Numbered from the stretch's first letter, positions 24,338 through 32,458 are shown. The stretch: DNA of 34,597 bases from Candidatus Nomurabacteria bacterium (GCA_943356525.1 CALRFG010000001.1:139919-174515); one strand, 5' to 3'. Notes: generated by a model not told the origin, from the sequence alone. Numbers and translations: made by a program.

Positions 24338-26113
24338 ATGCAAACATCATTAGAAAATAAAAGACATTCCTTGGCCCATGTATTAGCCGGAGCCATACTT
24401 AAGCTTTTTCCCGATGCTTTAATGACGATTGGTCCTGCGGTTGAAAATGGTTTTTATTATGATATTGATTTTCCTTCAAATTCTCCTAAAGAAGAGGACT
24501 TTACAAAAATCCAAGATGAGATGAATAATGTTTTGAAAGCCTGGGCAGAACAAGAAAAAAGTTTTATTCAACAAAAAGTTTCAGAATCTGAGGCGAAAGA
24601 ATTTTTCAAAAATAATCCATATAAACTAGAACTTATACAAGGTGTAGTGGAGAGAGGTGAAGAGATAACTTTGTATGTGTCAGGAAAAGGAACTAAATAT
24701 GAGTTTACTGATCTTTGTCGTGGAGGTCATGTTGAAAATACTTCAGAGATAGATGAAGGGTCTTTTATGCTAGATAAGATTGCCGGGGCGTACTGGAGAG
24801 GAGATGAGAAAAATAAAATGCTTGTGCGTATATATGGTTTGGCTTTTGAGACAGGAGAAGAGTTGGATTTATTTATTCACAATCGTGAGGAGGCTAAGAA
24901 AAGGGATCATAGAAAGTTGGGAAAAGAATTGAAACTTTTTACTATCTCAGATCTAGTTGGTTCAGGTCTACCTTTATTTCAACCAAAAGGTGCAGTGCTA
25001 AGATATGAATTGGAAAAATATTTGTGGTCTCTTCATAAAGATAAAGGTTATCAAAGAGTTTGGACACCTCATCTTGCTAAAGCAGAACTTTATCATACCT
25101 CAGGTCATGGGCAACATTATCTTGATGATATGTTTTCGGTACATGGCGGAACTTCAAAGGAAGATTTTTATTTAAAACCCATGAATTGTCCTCATCACAT
25201 GCAACTGTTTGCTGACAATCAATTTTCATATCGTGATATGCCTGTAAAATATTTCGAACCAGGTACTGTGTATCGTGATGAAAAAACAGGGCAACTTTCA
25301 GGATTAACTCGTGTTCGTGCTCTTACCCAAGATGATGGACATTTATTTTGTCGTACAACTCAGATCAAGGAAGAGGTAAATATTATTGTAAATATAATAA
25401 AAGAATTTTATACAACAATGGGTATGATGGATGGATATTGGGTTAGACTTTCTCTTCGTGGTGATGATAAATCAAACTACCTTGGATCTGATGAAGTATG
25501 GGAGACTGCTGAGAAAGCTTTAACAGATATTTGCAATGAAAACAGTTTAAATTATAAACCTGAAAAAGGTGAGGCTGCTTTTTACGGTCCAAAGTTAGAC
25601 TTTATGTTTAAGGATGCAATAGGTCGTGAGTGGCAGTTAGCAACTGTTCAACTCGATTTTAACCTACCAGAACGGTTCAATCTTTCATATGTCAATGAAA
25701 AAGGTGAGGACGAAAGACCTGTTGTTATACATCGCGCCATCTCTGGTTCTATAGAGAGATTTTTAGGTGTTGCCATAGAACATTTTGCTGGAGCGTTTCC
25801 ACTTTGGCTTTCACCAATTCAATTGAAGATTGTTCCAATAGGTGAGAGACAATTAGATTTTGCACATGATTTATTTAAGAAAATAATCAAGACTGATATA
25901 CGAGTTGAGATTGACCAAAGCAACGAGGGGCTTGGTAAAAAAGTTCGTGCTGCAAAAGTTGATAAGATACCATACTTGGTTGTTGTAGGAGATAAAGAGA
26001 TAGAGTCAAATACTTTTTCATTAGAAGGGAGAGGAGATGAGAAAGTAACAGGTTTGAGTTTTGAGGAGATGATAAAGTTTTTGCAAGATAAAATACAGAG
26101 TAAAAGTTTGTAA
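24338..26113 (+). CDS. thrS: Threonyl-tRNA synthetase lacking the TGS domain
   Basis: Charges tRNA-Thr. From ATG at 24338 the product is 591 aa and starts directly with the editing (SAD) domain: HSLAHVLAGAILKLFP, then CRGGH (residues HxxxH..CxxxH). The N-terminal TGS domain of ordinary ThrRS (~640 aa) is missing. The catalytic core has LKPMNCPHHMQLF (zinc-binding Cys284), motif 2 FEPGTVYRDEKTGQLSGLTRVRALTQDDGH, motif 3 VIHRAISGSIERFLG, and the anticodon-binding domain from about residue 490. An open frame extends upstream to 24224, but it would overlap the desulfurase gene and adds no domain. TAAACT (24325-24330), preceded by TGC, lies 7 nt before this ATG and may be an extended -10. Confidence 0.95.
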   Translation: MQTSLENKRHSLAHVLAGAILKLFPDALMTIGPAVENGFYYDIDFPSNSPKEEDFTKIQDEMNNVLKAWAEQEKSFIQQKVSESEAKEFFKNNPYKLELIQGVVERGEEITLYVSGKGTKYEFTDLCRGGHVENTSEIDEGSFMLDKIAGAYWRGDEKNKMLVRIYGLAFETGEELDLFIHNREEAKKRDHRKLGKELKLFTISDLVGSGLPLFQPKGAVLRYELEKYLWSLHKDKGYQRVWTPHLAKAELYHTSGHGQHYLDDMFSVHGGTSKEDFYLKPMNCPHHMQLFADNQFSYRDMPVKYFEPGTVYRDEKTGQLSGLTRVRALTQDDGHLFCRTTQIKEEVNIIVNIIKEFYTTMGMMDGYWVRLSLRGDDKSNYLGSDEVWETAEKALTDICNENSLNYKPEKGEAAFYGPKLDFMFKDAIGREWQLATVQLDFNLPERFNLSYVNEKGEDERPVVIHRAISGSIERFLGVAIEHFAGAFPLWLSPIQLKIVPIGERQLDFAHDLFKKIIKTDIRVEIDQSNEGLGKKVRAAKVDKIPYLVVVGDKEIESNTFSLEGRGDEKVTGLSFEEMIKFLQDKIQSKSL

Positions 26114-26115
26114 TA

Positions 26116-26790
26116 ATGAAAACCTATTCTATAATCGGTAATAATTCAGAAGAAATAGATAAAATTTTTCAAGAAAAAGAGTATCTCAGAGATGATGTAA
26201 ATCCAGAATTTGTCATCTCATATGGAGGTGATGGTACACTTTTGAAAAGTGAACATAAATATCCCAGTATACCAAAACTATTTTTAAGAAATAGTCTCAT
26301 TGGCAATCTTGGTTTTCGTGATTCAAATGAAATTATTTTAGAAAAATTTTTTGCAAATTTATTAATAATAAAAAAATATTTTAAAATTGAAGCTGAAATA
26401 AAAGGTAGAAAAATAATCGCAGTGAATGAATTTTCTCTAAAAAATAAAAACCCAAGACACAGTATACGTTTTGATGTTTACATAAATGATAAGAAAATTT
26501 TGAATCACATTATCGGGGATGGGCTTATGGCTTCAACTCCGATCGGTTCGACAGGGTATTATCGATCGATAACAAGGTCAACTTTTGAGTTAGGAATAGG
26601 TATAGCTTTTAACAATACAACAGAGCAATATAATCACATGGTCTTGAAAGAGGATTCTATCATCAAGGTTGTTATTTTACGTGGTCCAGCTTTTTGTTAT
26701 GTTGATAATCATGAAGAAGAGATTGTTATAGAGGAAGGTGATGAGATTTGTATTAAAAAGTCTGAGGATTTTTTACATATGTTTGCATAA
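26116..26790 (+). CDS. nadK: NAD kinase
   Basis: Phosphorylates NAD to NADP, the only known route to NADP. The 224-aa protein is at the short end of the family. It has the GGDGT motif (residues 37-41) with catalytic Asp39, the NEFSLKN motif that binds NAD, and DGLMASTPIGSTGYY, the second conserved block. The C-terminal segment RGPAFCYVDN is degenerate compared with long NAD kinases. It starts 2 nt after the thrS stop (TAATAATG), so the two genes are probably co-transcribed. Confidence 0.9.
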   Translation: MKTYSIIGNNSEEIDKIFQEKEYLRDDVNPEFVISYGGDGTLLKSEHKYPSIPKLFLRNSLIGNLGFRDSNEIILEKFFANLLIIKKYFKIEAEIKGRKIIAVNEFSLKNKNPRHSIRFDVYINDKKILNHIIGDGLMASTPIGSTGYYRSITRSTFELGIGIAFNNTTEQYNHMVLKEDSIIKVVILRGPAFCYVDNHEEEIVIEEGDEICIKKSEDFLHMFA

Positions 26791-26820
26791 GATAAGTCAA
26801 TAAACCCCGCTTGACATATA

Positions 26821-26829
26821 TGCTATACT
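26821..26829 (+). promoter_or_regulatory. Extended -10 promoter of clpB
   Basis: TGCTATACT (hexamer TATACT 26824-26829) ends 7 nt before the ATG at 26837, so the mRNA would be leaderless. TTGACA at 26811-26816 lies only 7 nt upstream of the hexamer and is too close to be its -35 box. No CIRCE-type inverted repeat is visible. Confidence 0.6.
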
Positions 26830-26836
26830 CTTTCAT

Positions 26837-29572
26837 ATGCCACCATTAAACAACTTTACTACACGTGCCAAAGAGGCTATACGCCGTGCACATGAACTTG
26901 CTATCGAAAGGGGGCAAACCAACGTTTCGCCTATGCATTTACTCGTTTCTTTACTAACTCAGGAAGATTCTGTGGTTATTTCATTACTTGAAAAGATGGA
27001 TGTTGACTATATATTAATGACTGATAACGCTTTTGAAGCCATAGATGGAGATTCAACTATTTCAAATACTTTGTCACCTGCTTATCAGCTTTTTCTTACT
27101 CCAGAGCTTATAGCTCTTATGGAAAATTCTGGAAAAGTCGCAACCGAGATAAAAGACAACTTCGTATCAGTTGAACATCTTTTTACTGCACTTTTTGATA
27201 GTATGACTCCTGCTCGTGAGCTTATAGAAAAGTTTAAGATAGATAAAGAAAAATGTATATCAACTTTAGAATTTTTAAGATCACAAAAAGATGCAAAAGG
27301 TGTAGAGGGAAATACTGATGCAAAAAAATCTAAAGCACTTGCCAAATTTACTCGCAATTTAACAGCACTTGCTCGAGATAATAAACTAGATCCTGTTATA
27401 GGACGTGACTCTGAGATCGCTCGTGTCATACAGATACTTTCTCGTCGTACAAAAAATAATCCAATACTTCTAGGTGAAGCTGGGGTTGGAAAGACTGCTA
27501 TAGTTGAAGGCCTTGCAAACCGCATCGCTATGGGTGATGTCCCAGAGTCACTGAAAAACAAAGAATTACTTTCACTTGATATGGGATCGCTGGTCGCTGG
27601 TACAAAATATCGAGGTGAATTTGAAGATAGATTAAAAAATATATTGAAAGAGATAGAAAAATCAGACGGAAAAGTTATTTTATTTATGGACGAAACGCAT
27701 ACTATAGTTGGAGCAGGAGGTGCTGAAGGATCACTAGATGCATCAAACATGTTAAAGCCTGCCCTTGCTCGCGGAGAGTTAAAGGCTATAGGTGCAACAA
27801 CACTTCGTGAATATCAAAAGCATATTGAAAAAGATCCAGCTTTGCAAAGACGTTTTCAACCTGTATACGTTGAAGAGCCTTCTATTGAAGATGCCACCGC
27901 AATACTTCGCGGTCTTAAAGAAAAATATGAACTATTTCACGGTGTTCGTATACTTGATGAAGCTATAGTTGCTGCGGTCTCTCTATCATCTCGATATATA
28001 CCAGATAGACAATTGCCAGATAAAGCGGTTGACCTTATAGACGAGGCTGCCTCTACTCTAAAGATTTCTTTGGAAAATAAACCACAAGTTATAGAAGATG
28101 CACACAGAAAGATACTTCGTCTTGAGATTGAGAAACAAGCCCTTTCAAAAGATCCGGAAAATAAAGATATAAAAACTCGTATTAAAGGTATAGAAAATAA
28201 TATAAAAGAAATTAAAGATTCTGTATCAGATGTTGAAGGAAAGTGGAATATTGAAAAAGAGTTGATAACAGCTATTAAGGATTTAAAGAAAAATATAGAA
28301 ACATTAACTCAAGAGTCTAACAAAGCAGAAGCAAAAGCCGATCTTATAAAAGCCGCTGAGATTCGTTATGGAAAATTACCTATCATGCATTCTGATCTTG
28401 AAAATAAAATCAAGAAACTTCGAAAACTAGATACAACAAAAAGAGTGCTTAAAGAAGAGATAAACGAAGCTGACATTGCCTCTGTTGTTTCTTCATGGAC
28501 TGGCATACCTGTGTCACGCATGTTGGAAGAAGAGATCAAAAAACTTTCCAAGTTGGAAGAAGTTCTTAAGGCAGAAGTTATAGGACAAGACGATGCTGTT
28601 AAGAAGATATCAGATACTATAAAAAGATCTCGTATGGGTATACATGATCCGTCCCGTCCACTAGGTTCATTCATATTCTTGGGTCCAACAGGTGTTGGTA
28701 AAACAGAGCTTACAAAATCTCTTGCCAAGTTTATGTTCAATGATGATAAGGCTTTGATACGCGTAGATATGTCAGAATTTGCTGAGCGTCATACAGTTTC
28801 AAAACTTATCGGTGCACCTCCAGGTTATGTAGGACATGAAGACTCAGGTACACTTATAGATAAAGTTAAACACAGACCTTATTCAGTTATACTTTTTGAT
28901 GAGATAGAAAAAGCTCATCCGGAAATATTTAACATACTACTTCAAGTGCTAGACAACGGTCGTTTAACTGATTCAAAAGGAAAAACTGTAAACTTCAAAA
29001 ATACTATTATTATCATGACATCAAATATTGGTGCTCAATTTATCGATAAGATGCAAAGTATTGGTTTTTCTTCAGCTGATAATGATGCCGATGTGTATGC
29101 AGGTGTTAAAGATAAAGTAATGTCATCTTTGAAAGATTATTTTAAACCTGAGTTTTTGAACAGACTTGATGAGATTATATTATTCGATGTATTGTCACAT
29201 AATTCTATTAGAAAAATTGTCGACATAGAAGTTAAAAAAGTTCAAACAAGACTTTTGGAAAAAGGTATACATCTAGTTTTCAAAGATGCGGTTTATGAGT
29301 TGTTGGCTAAGGAAGGGTATAACCCACAATACGGTGCACGTCCTTTGAGACGACTTATTCAAAGTAAAGTTTTGACACCACTTGCATCTATGATGATAGA
29401 TAAAGGTTTGATTGCTAATAGACAAGTTATTATTGATGTTGATAAACAAGGAGAGTTGAGTTTTGAGGATAAGGCTTTGGTTAGTGTTCGTGAGGTTAAG
29501 GATGTAAAAGATGCGAAGGTTGAGAAAATCAAGAAAGTAGGAAAGAAAAAGAGTTTGGTGAATAAGAGATAG
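26837..29572 (+). CDS. clpB: Chaperone disaggregase ClpB
   Basis: Hexameric AAA+ disaggregase working with DnaK. 911 aa. The N-terminal double-Clp-N domain occupies about residues 1-145. AAA1 has Walker [10 protein letters not shown] (about 213-221) and Walker [11 protein letters not shown] middle-domain coiled coil (about 400-520) holds the ClpB-type [10 protein letters not shown] motif, which separates it from ClpC/ClpA. AAA2 has GPTGVGKTE (about 616-624) and [11 protein letters not shown]. The last ~30 residues are a lysine/valine-rich tail. No ClpP-binding loop is evident in the part I could compare. It has its own promoter, 46 nt after nadK. Confidence 0.94.
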   Translation: MPPLNNFTTRAKEAIRRAHELAIERGQTNVSPMHLLVSLLTQEDSVVISLLEKMDVDYILMTDNAFEAIDGDSTISNTLSPAYQLFLTPELIALMENSGKVATEIKDNFVSVEHLFTALFDSMTPARELIEKFKIDKEKCISTLEFLRSQKDAKGVEGNTDAKKSKALAKFTRNLTALARDNKLDPVIGRDSEIARVIQILSRRTKNNPILLGEAGVGKTAIVEGLANRIAMGDVPESLKNKELLSLDMGSLVAGTKYRGEFEDRLKNILKEIEKSDGKVILFMDETHTIVGAGGAEGSLDASNMLKPALARGELKAIGATTLREYQKHIEKDPALQRRFQPVYVEEPSIEDATAILRGLKEKYELFHGVRILDEAIVAAVSLSSRYIPDRQLPDKAVDLIDEAASTLKISLENKPQVIEDAHRKILRLEIEKQALSKDPENKDIKTRIKGIENNIKEIKDSVSDVEGKWNIEKELITAIKDLKKNIETLTQESNKAEAKADLIKAAEIRYGKLPIMHSDLENKIKKLRKLDTTKRVLKEEINEADIASVVSSWTGIPVSRMLEEEIKKLSKLEEVLKAEVIGQDDAVKKISDTIKRSRMGIHDPSRPLGSFIFLGPTGVGKTELTKSLAKFMFNDDKALIRVDMSEFAERHTVSKLIGAPPGYVGHEDSGTLIDKVKHRPYSVILFDEIEKAHPEIFNILLQVLDNGRLTDSKGKTVNFKNTIIIMTSNIGAQFIDKMQSIGFSSADNDADVYAGVKDKVMSSLKDYFKPEFLNRLDEIILFDVLSHNSIRKIVDIEVKKVQTRLLEKGIHLVFKDAVYELLAKEGYNPQYGARPLRRLIQSKVLTPLASMMIDKGLIANRQVIIDVDKQGELSFEDKALVSVREVKDVKDAKVEKIKKVGKKKSLVNKR

Positions 29573-29582
29573 GTGGTGTGGC

Positions 29583-29612
29583 TTTAATTGTGGTGAATTC
29601 GCTGTAATTAAA
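29583..29612 (+). repeat. GAATTC-centred hairpin 1 (with G-U pairs)
   Basis: Arms TTTAATTGTGGTGAA (29583-29597) and TTCGCTGTAATTAAA (29598-29612). All 15 positions pair if G-U is allowed; four are G-U. The pairs hold only on the plus strand, because on the other strand the same positions become A-C. TGGTGTGG precedes it at 29574-29581. It lies just after the clpB stop. Confidence 0.85.
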
Positions 29613-29628
29613 AATAGAGTGGTGTGGT

Positions 29629-29658
29629 TCTAATGTTATTGAATTCAATAACATTAGA
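29629..29658. repeat. GAATTC-centred perfect palindrome 2
   Basis: Arms TCTAATGTTATTGAA and TTCAATAACATTAGA pair at all 15 positions. TGGTGTGG precedes it at 29620-29627, 46 nt after the same octamer in front of hairpin 1, so the two form a tandem pair of units: octamer, one base, 30-bp inverted repeat. The arm sequences of the two units differ while pairing is kept. Confidence 0.9.
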
Positions 29659-29704
29659 TATGTATTAAGTTTGTTATATATAATTATTAAAAAAATTTAA
29701 AACT

Positions 29705-29857
29705 ATGAAAAAAATAAATACAAAAACAAAAATGTTATTTAAGTTACCTGCTATAAATAATCAACATTTTTACAGAAAAATTAAAAACAAAATAGACCCA
29801 ACTCATAAAGATTATGATCCAAGGTTGCATTATTTAGTGGAAAAGCATTTAAATTAA
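29705..29857 (+). CDS. Hypothetical 50-aa basic protein
   Basis: No family recognised. From ATG at 29705 the frame encodes 50 residues, strongly basic at the N-terminus (MKKINTKTKM) and ending YLVEKHLN, with a PTHKDYDPRLHY stretch in the middle. There is no signal peptide or membrane segment. A TATAAT at 29679-29684 lies 20 nt upstream of the start. It sits between the hairpin pair and the KilA-N gene. The ORF is short, so a chance reading frame cannot be excluded. Confidence 0.4.
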   Translation: MKKINTKTKMLFKLPAINNQHFYRKIKNKIDPTHKDYDPRLHYLVEKHLN

Positions 29858-29961
29858 GGTGTTTCTGGTTTTTGAATATATATCTTTACTTTACTAAGTC
29901 TTGTGCGTTTCTTTATCATTTCTTTATGAGAACTTTAACCTGATTTTGTTAAGGTTTAAGG
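29858..29961. other. Gap upstream of the KilA-N gene
   Basis: 104 nt with no ORF. A TTAACCT...AGGTTTAA imperfect inverted repeat lies at about 29936-29958, next to the KilA-N start; it could be an operator, but the evidence is slight. Confidence 0.25.
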
Positions 29962-30768
29962 ATGAAAAACATTAAAGTAAAAAATATAGATATATCAATA
30001 ATTTCAAAAGATAAAAATGAGTATATATCATTAACGGATATTATTAAAGCTAAAGATGGAGATTTCTTTATTTCTGATTGGCTTAGAAATAGGAATACTA
30101 TTGAATTCTTAGGTATCTGGGAACAATTAAATAACACAGATTTTAACTATGGCGAATTCGCCATAGTTAAAAGTTATGCCGGATTAAATAATTACAAATT
30201 AAGTGTTAAAGAATGGATCAAAAAGACCAATTCTATAGGATTACAAGCAGTCTCAGGTCGTTATAAGGGTGGAACATTTGCACATAAAGATATTGCCTTT
30301 GAATTTGCTATGTGGATTAGTCCTGAGTTCAAACTTTGTCTTATAAAAGAGTTTCAAAGATTAAAAGATGAAGAATCTTCAGATAGAAGATTAGAATGGA
30401 ATGTAAATAGATATTTAACCAAAATTAATTACAAAATCCACACAAACTCAGTAAAACAAAATATAATCATTCCAAATAAAATAAAAAACTCAAGCATTAT
30501 ATACGCCAACGAAGCAGATATTTTAAATATGGCATTATTTGGTATAACTGCAAAAGATTGGAAGTTGAATAATAAAGATTTAGAAGGGAATATGAGAGAC
30601 TATGCAGATGTTATTCAGTTAATATGTTTATCAAATCTAGAGGTCTTGAATAGTGAGTTTATAAAATCAGGACTCGGTCAAAAAGAAAGATTGATAAAGT
30701 TAAATGAAATAGCTATATCTCAGATTACTTTGTTGGTAAACAATAATACTATCAAGAAACTTATCTGA
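29962..30768 (+). CDS. KilA-N domain protein
   Basis: KilA-N is a DNA-binding-type domain of phage, virus and mobile-element proteins, also scattered through CPR chromosomes. The 268-aa product shows the domain in the first ~140 residues: EYISLTDIIKAKDGDFFISDWLRNRNTIEFLGIWEQLNN, then LNNYKLSVKEWIKKTNSIGL, RYKGGTFAHKDIAFEFAMWISPEFKLCLIKEFQRLK. The C-terminal half is helical with no known motif. It ends in TGA, unlike most genes here. A perfect 32-bp palindrome centred on GAATTC (30141-30172) lies inside the frame and encodes FNYGEFAIVK. Flanking hairpins share the GAATTC centre. Looks like an accessory, possibly mobile gene; function unknown. Confidence 0.9.
   Translation: MKNIKVKNIDISIISKDKNEYISLTDIIKAKDGDFFISDWLRNRNTIEFLGIWEQLNNTDFNYGEFAIVKSYAGLNNYKLSVKEWIKKTNSIGLQAVSGRYKGGTFAHKDIAFEFAMWISPEFKLCLIKEFQRLKDEESSDRRLEWNVNRYLTKINYKIHTNSVKQNIIIPNKIKNSSIIYANEADILNMALFGITAKDWKLNNKDLEGNMRDYADVIQLICLSNLEVLNSEFIKSGLGQKERLIKLNEIAISQITLLVNNNTIKKLI
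30141..30172. repeat. Perfect 32-bp palindrome inside the KilA-N gene
   Basis: Arms TTTTAACTATGGCGAA and TTCGCCATAGTTAAAA pair at all 16 positions, centred on GAATTC. In frame the centre reads GAA-TTC (Glu-Phe). A long perfect palindrome inside a coding region is unexpected and is the strongest member of the set. Confidence 0.95.
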
Positions 30769-30770
30769 GT

Positions 30771-30798
30771 TTAAAGGCATCGAAATCGATGCCTTTAA
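30771..30798. terminator. Perfect hairpin just after the KilA-N stop
   Basis: Arms TTAAAGGCATCG and CGATGCCTTTAA form a 12-bp stem with an AAAT loop, 2 nt after the stop codon. It has no long T run behind it, so it may terminate poorly or protect the 3' end. It differs from the GAATTC set. Confidence 0.6.
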
Positions 30799-30812
30799 CA
30801 ACTTGTTTATCC

Positions 30813-30836
30813 AACCTGGTTGAATTCGACCAGGTT
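30813..30836 (+). repeat. GAATTC-centred hairpin 4
   Basis: Arms AACCTGGTTGAA (30813-30824) and TTCGACCAGGTT (30825-30836): 11 Watson-Crick pairs and one G-U that holds only on the plus strand. It lies between the KilA-N gene and tRNA-Tyr. Confidence 0.85.
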
Positions 30837-30885
30837 AATAACCTCAATTTGCCTTTTACCTCAAAAAAAGATATATTGTAGCTAC

Positions 30886-30971
30886 GCGCAGATGGCGGAG
30901 TGGTCAATCGCATCTGACTGTAAATCAGACGTCTTCGGGCTACGTAGGTTCAAATCCTACTCTGCGCACCA
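30886..30971 (+). tRNA. tRNA-Tyr (GTA)
   Basis: Class II tRNA with acceptor GCGCAGA/TCTGCGC, T arm GTAGG-TTCAAAT-CCTAC, and anticodon loop CTGTAAA giving anticodon GTA. Discriminator A at 30968 is followed by an encoded CCA (30969-30971). A -10-like TATATT lies 8 nt upstream (30872-30877). Confidence 0.95.
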
Positions 30972-31015
30972 ATATAATAGACACATTATATTTATAAAAT
31001 AAATTTTAAAAAAAT

Positions 31016-31180
31016 ATGCCACAAAAGAAAATAGTTAAATTAAGACATAAAAAATCAGGACAAGTTATAATCATGAGAAAATCTGGTAAACCAGGTTCTT
31101 CAACTATGCCAAAATTGAAACTGAAAAAATATAATAAAGTTACAAGAAAGAGAGAAGTTTTTGAAGAAGCGAAGAGATAA
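31016..31180 (+). CDS. rpmG: 50S ribosomal protein L33 (bL33)
   Basis: Small large-subunit protein near the E site. From ATG at 31016 the frame gives 54 aa. The C-terminal segment KLKLKKYNKVTRKREVFEEAKR matches the L33 pattern KLELKKFDPxxRxHVxYKEAK. No cysteines are present, so it is the zinc-free form. It stands between tRNA-Tyr and tRNA-Trp; in many bacteria rpmG adjoins tRNA-Trp and secE-nusG, but here prepilin peptidase follows instead. A terminator-like hairpin comes next. Confidence 0.9.
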   Translation: MPQKKIVKLRHKKSGQVIIMRKSGKPGSSTMPKLKLKKYNKVTRKREVFEEAKR

Positions 31181-31193
31181 TCCTCTTAATAAA

Positions 31194-31216
31194 ATGGTCC
31201 CGAAAGGGTCTTTTTT
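31194..31216 (+). terminator. Probable intrinsic terminator after rpmG
   Basis: Short stem CCC-GAAA-GGG with two more outer G-C/G-U pairs beyond a T-T mismatch, followed by six T's (31211-31216). It separates rpmG from tRNA-Trp. Confidence 0.6.
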
Positions 31217-31249
31217 AATTTACAAGATCCATGCTAGTATATGTCACAA

Positions 31250-31324
31250 GGGTCCATAGTTTCAATGGTAAAACATCGCACTCCAAACGCGAGGTTCTAG
31301 GTTCGAGTCCTAGTGGGCCCGCCA
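31250..31324 (+). tRNA. tRNA-Trp (CCA)
   Basis: Acceptor GGGTCCA/TGGGCCC, T arm CTAGG-TTCGAGT-CCTAG, anticodon loop CTCCAAA with anticodon CCA, discriminator G at 31321 and encoded CCA (31322-31324). The CCA anticodon with normal stops argues against UGA decoding as Trp. TGCTAGTAT (31232-31240) may be an extended -10, 9 nt upstream. Confidence 0.95.
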
Positions 31325-31392
31325 AAATAACGAGCATAGCGATTATATTTTTCCAGGGTGCCGAACGAATGTTCGGCCGAGCAAAACATTTG

Positions 31393-31401
31393 TGTTATAA
31401 T
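31393..31401 (+). promoter_or_regulatory. Extended -10 promoter of prepilin peptidase
   Basis: TGTTATAAT, a TGn-extended perfect -10 (hexamer 31396-31401), ends 7 nt before the ATG at 31409: another leaderless arrangement. A GCCGAAC/GTTCGGC hairpin (31360-31377) lies just upstream. Confidence 0.65.
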
Positions 31402-31408
31402 ACACCCC

Positions 31409-32350
31409 ATGACATCACTTACACTCATCATATCATTTATCTTCGGGACCATTATCGGTAGTTTTCTTAACGTAATCATTTACCGTATAAACACAAACTT
31501 AAGCATCAGTCGTGGACGGTCAAAATGTTTTTCTTGTAACCGAGGATTAGAACCCAAAGACCTTGTCCCGGTATTTTCATACCTATTTTTCAAAGGACGT
31601 TGTCGAACATGTAAATCTAAGATCTCTATGCAATACCCTCTAGTTGAGGTATTAACGGGTGTAATGTTCACCCTAATAACATATTTTTATTTCTTTGACG
31701 GAGCTGTTTTTATAGGAAATAATATATTTAATGGTGGTTTAGTTTTACAAGGATTAACTCAAACTCCTTTTATAAAATACCTTTTCTACGCTTTTGACTT
31801 GACTACGTTATCTATACTTATAGCAATATTTGTCTATGATTTTAAACATAAAATTATTCCTGACAAACTAGTATATACAGGTGCTTTGATAATGTTTGTT
31901 AAAGCTGTTATAGGTATATTTATTTTTAAATTAACTGACCTAGAAGCTGCATTAATCTTGTTAGCTGGACCATTAGTTGCATTACCGTTTGCTTTATTTT
32001 GGTTAGTATCAGGTGGACGATGGATGGGGTTAGGAGATGCTAAACTTGCACTTATCGTTGGTTGGGGATTGGGTATATCTTATGGATTTACAGCGCTGAT
32101 GTATTCTTTTTGGATTGGAACTATTGTTATTATTGGATTGAGTTTAGTCAGGGAAATGTTGCAAGCTTTTTCTACACGTAACAATGCATTGGGTTTAAGG
32201 ATAAAATTTTTACAAAACCAGAAAATGAAATACTTTACTAGTAAAATACCGTCTTATAAACTTAGATCTGAGATACCTTTTGGACCGTTTATTATAGTCG
32301 CATTTTACATGATATATTTTGTAGGTAGAAATCTTTTGTGGTGGTTATAG
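31409..32350 (+). CDS. pilD: Prepilin peptidase (PilD/GspO family)
   Basis: Membrane aspartyl protease that cleaves and often N-methylates type IV prepilins. From ATG at 31409 it is 313 aa. The N-terminal half has FGTIIGSFLNVIIYR and the zinc-binding CFSC...CRTC cysteines (about residues 40-67) of bifunctional enzymes. The catalytic Asp residues are in FVYDFKHKIIPDKL (about 143) and GLGDAKLAL (about 210). Six to eight hydrophobic helices are visible. An upstream in-frame ATG at 31358 is less likely because the promoter at 31393 lies inside that extension. Its substrate is probably the pilin at 19794. Confidence 0.93.
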   Translation: MTSLTLIISFIFGTIIGSFLNVIIYRINTNLSISRGRSKCFSCNRGLEPKDLVPVFSYLFFKGRCRTCKSKISMQYPLVEVLTGVMFTLITYFYFFDGAVFIGNNIFNGGLVLQGLTQTPFIKYLFYAFDLTTLSILIAIFVYDFKHKIIPDKLVYTGALIMFVKAVIGIFIFKLTDLEAALILLAGPLVALPFALFWLVSGGRWMGLGDAKLALIVGWGLGISYGFTALMYSFWIGTIVIIGLSLVREMLQAFSTRNNALGLRIKFLQNQKMKYFTSKIPSYKLRSEIPFGPFIIVAFYMIYFVGRNLLWWL

Positions 32351-32424
32351 CCGATCATTTTACTCGTATTTTTATTGACTTTTTCAGAATTATCAACATA
32401 TTGTAATAGCCTTTGATGTAAAGC

Positions 32425-32452
32425 TTGACTTTGTTTTCGTTTCGAGTATAAT
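32425..32452 (+). promoter_or_regulatory. rRNA operon promoter
   Basis: TTGACT (32425-32430), 16-nt spacer, perfect TATAAT (32447-32452). Initiation is expected near 32459. It stands about 220 nt before 16S and is close to the sigma-70 consensus, as expected for rRNA. Confidence 0.75.
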
Positions 32453-32458
32453 AGACAC

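Noticed and set aside
26811-26829. TTGACA plus TATACT as a normal clpB promoter pair
   Set aside because: Only 7 nt lie between the hexamers; 16-18 are needed. The extended -10 alone is kept.
30101-30114. GAATTC near 30111 as a fifth member of the hairpin family
   Set aside because: The flanks do not pair beyond the hexamer. Several other GAATTC copies in the window (for example in rpsC and near 19799) are likewise plain sites expected by chance.
30766-31324. Alternative genetic code with UGA read as an amino acid
   Set aside because: UGA ends the KilA-N gene, other genes end in TAA or TAG, no in-frame TGA is needed in conserved proteins, and tRNA-Trp has anticodon CCA.
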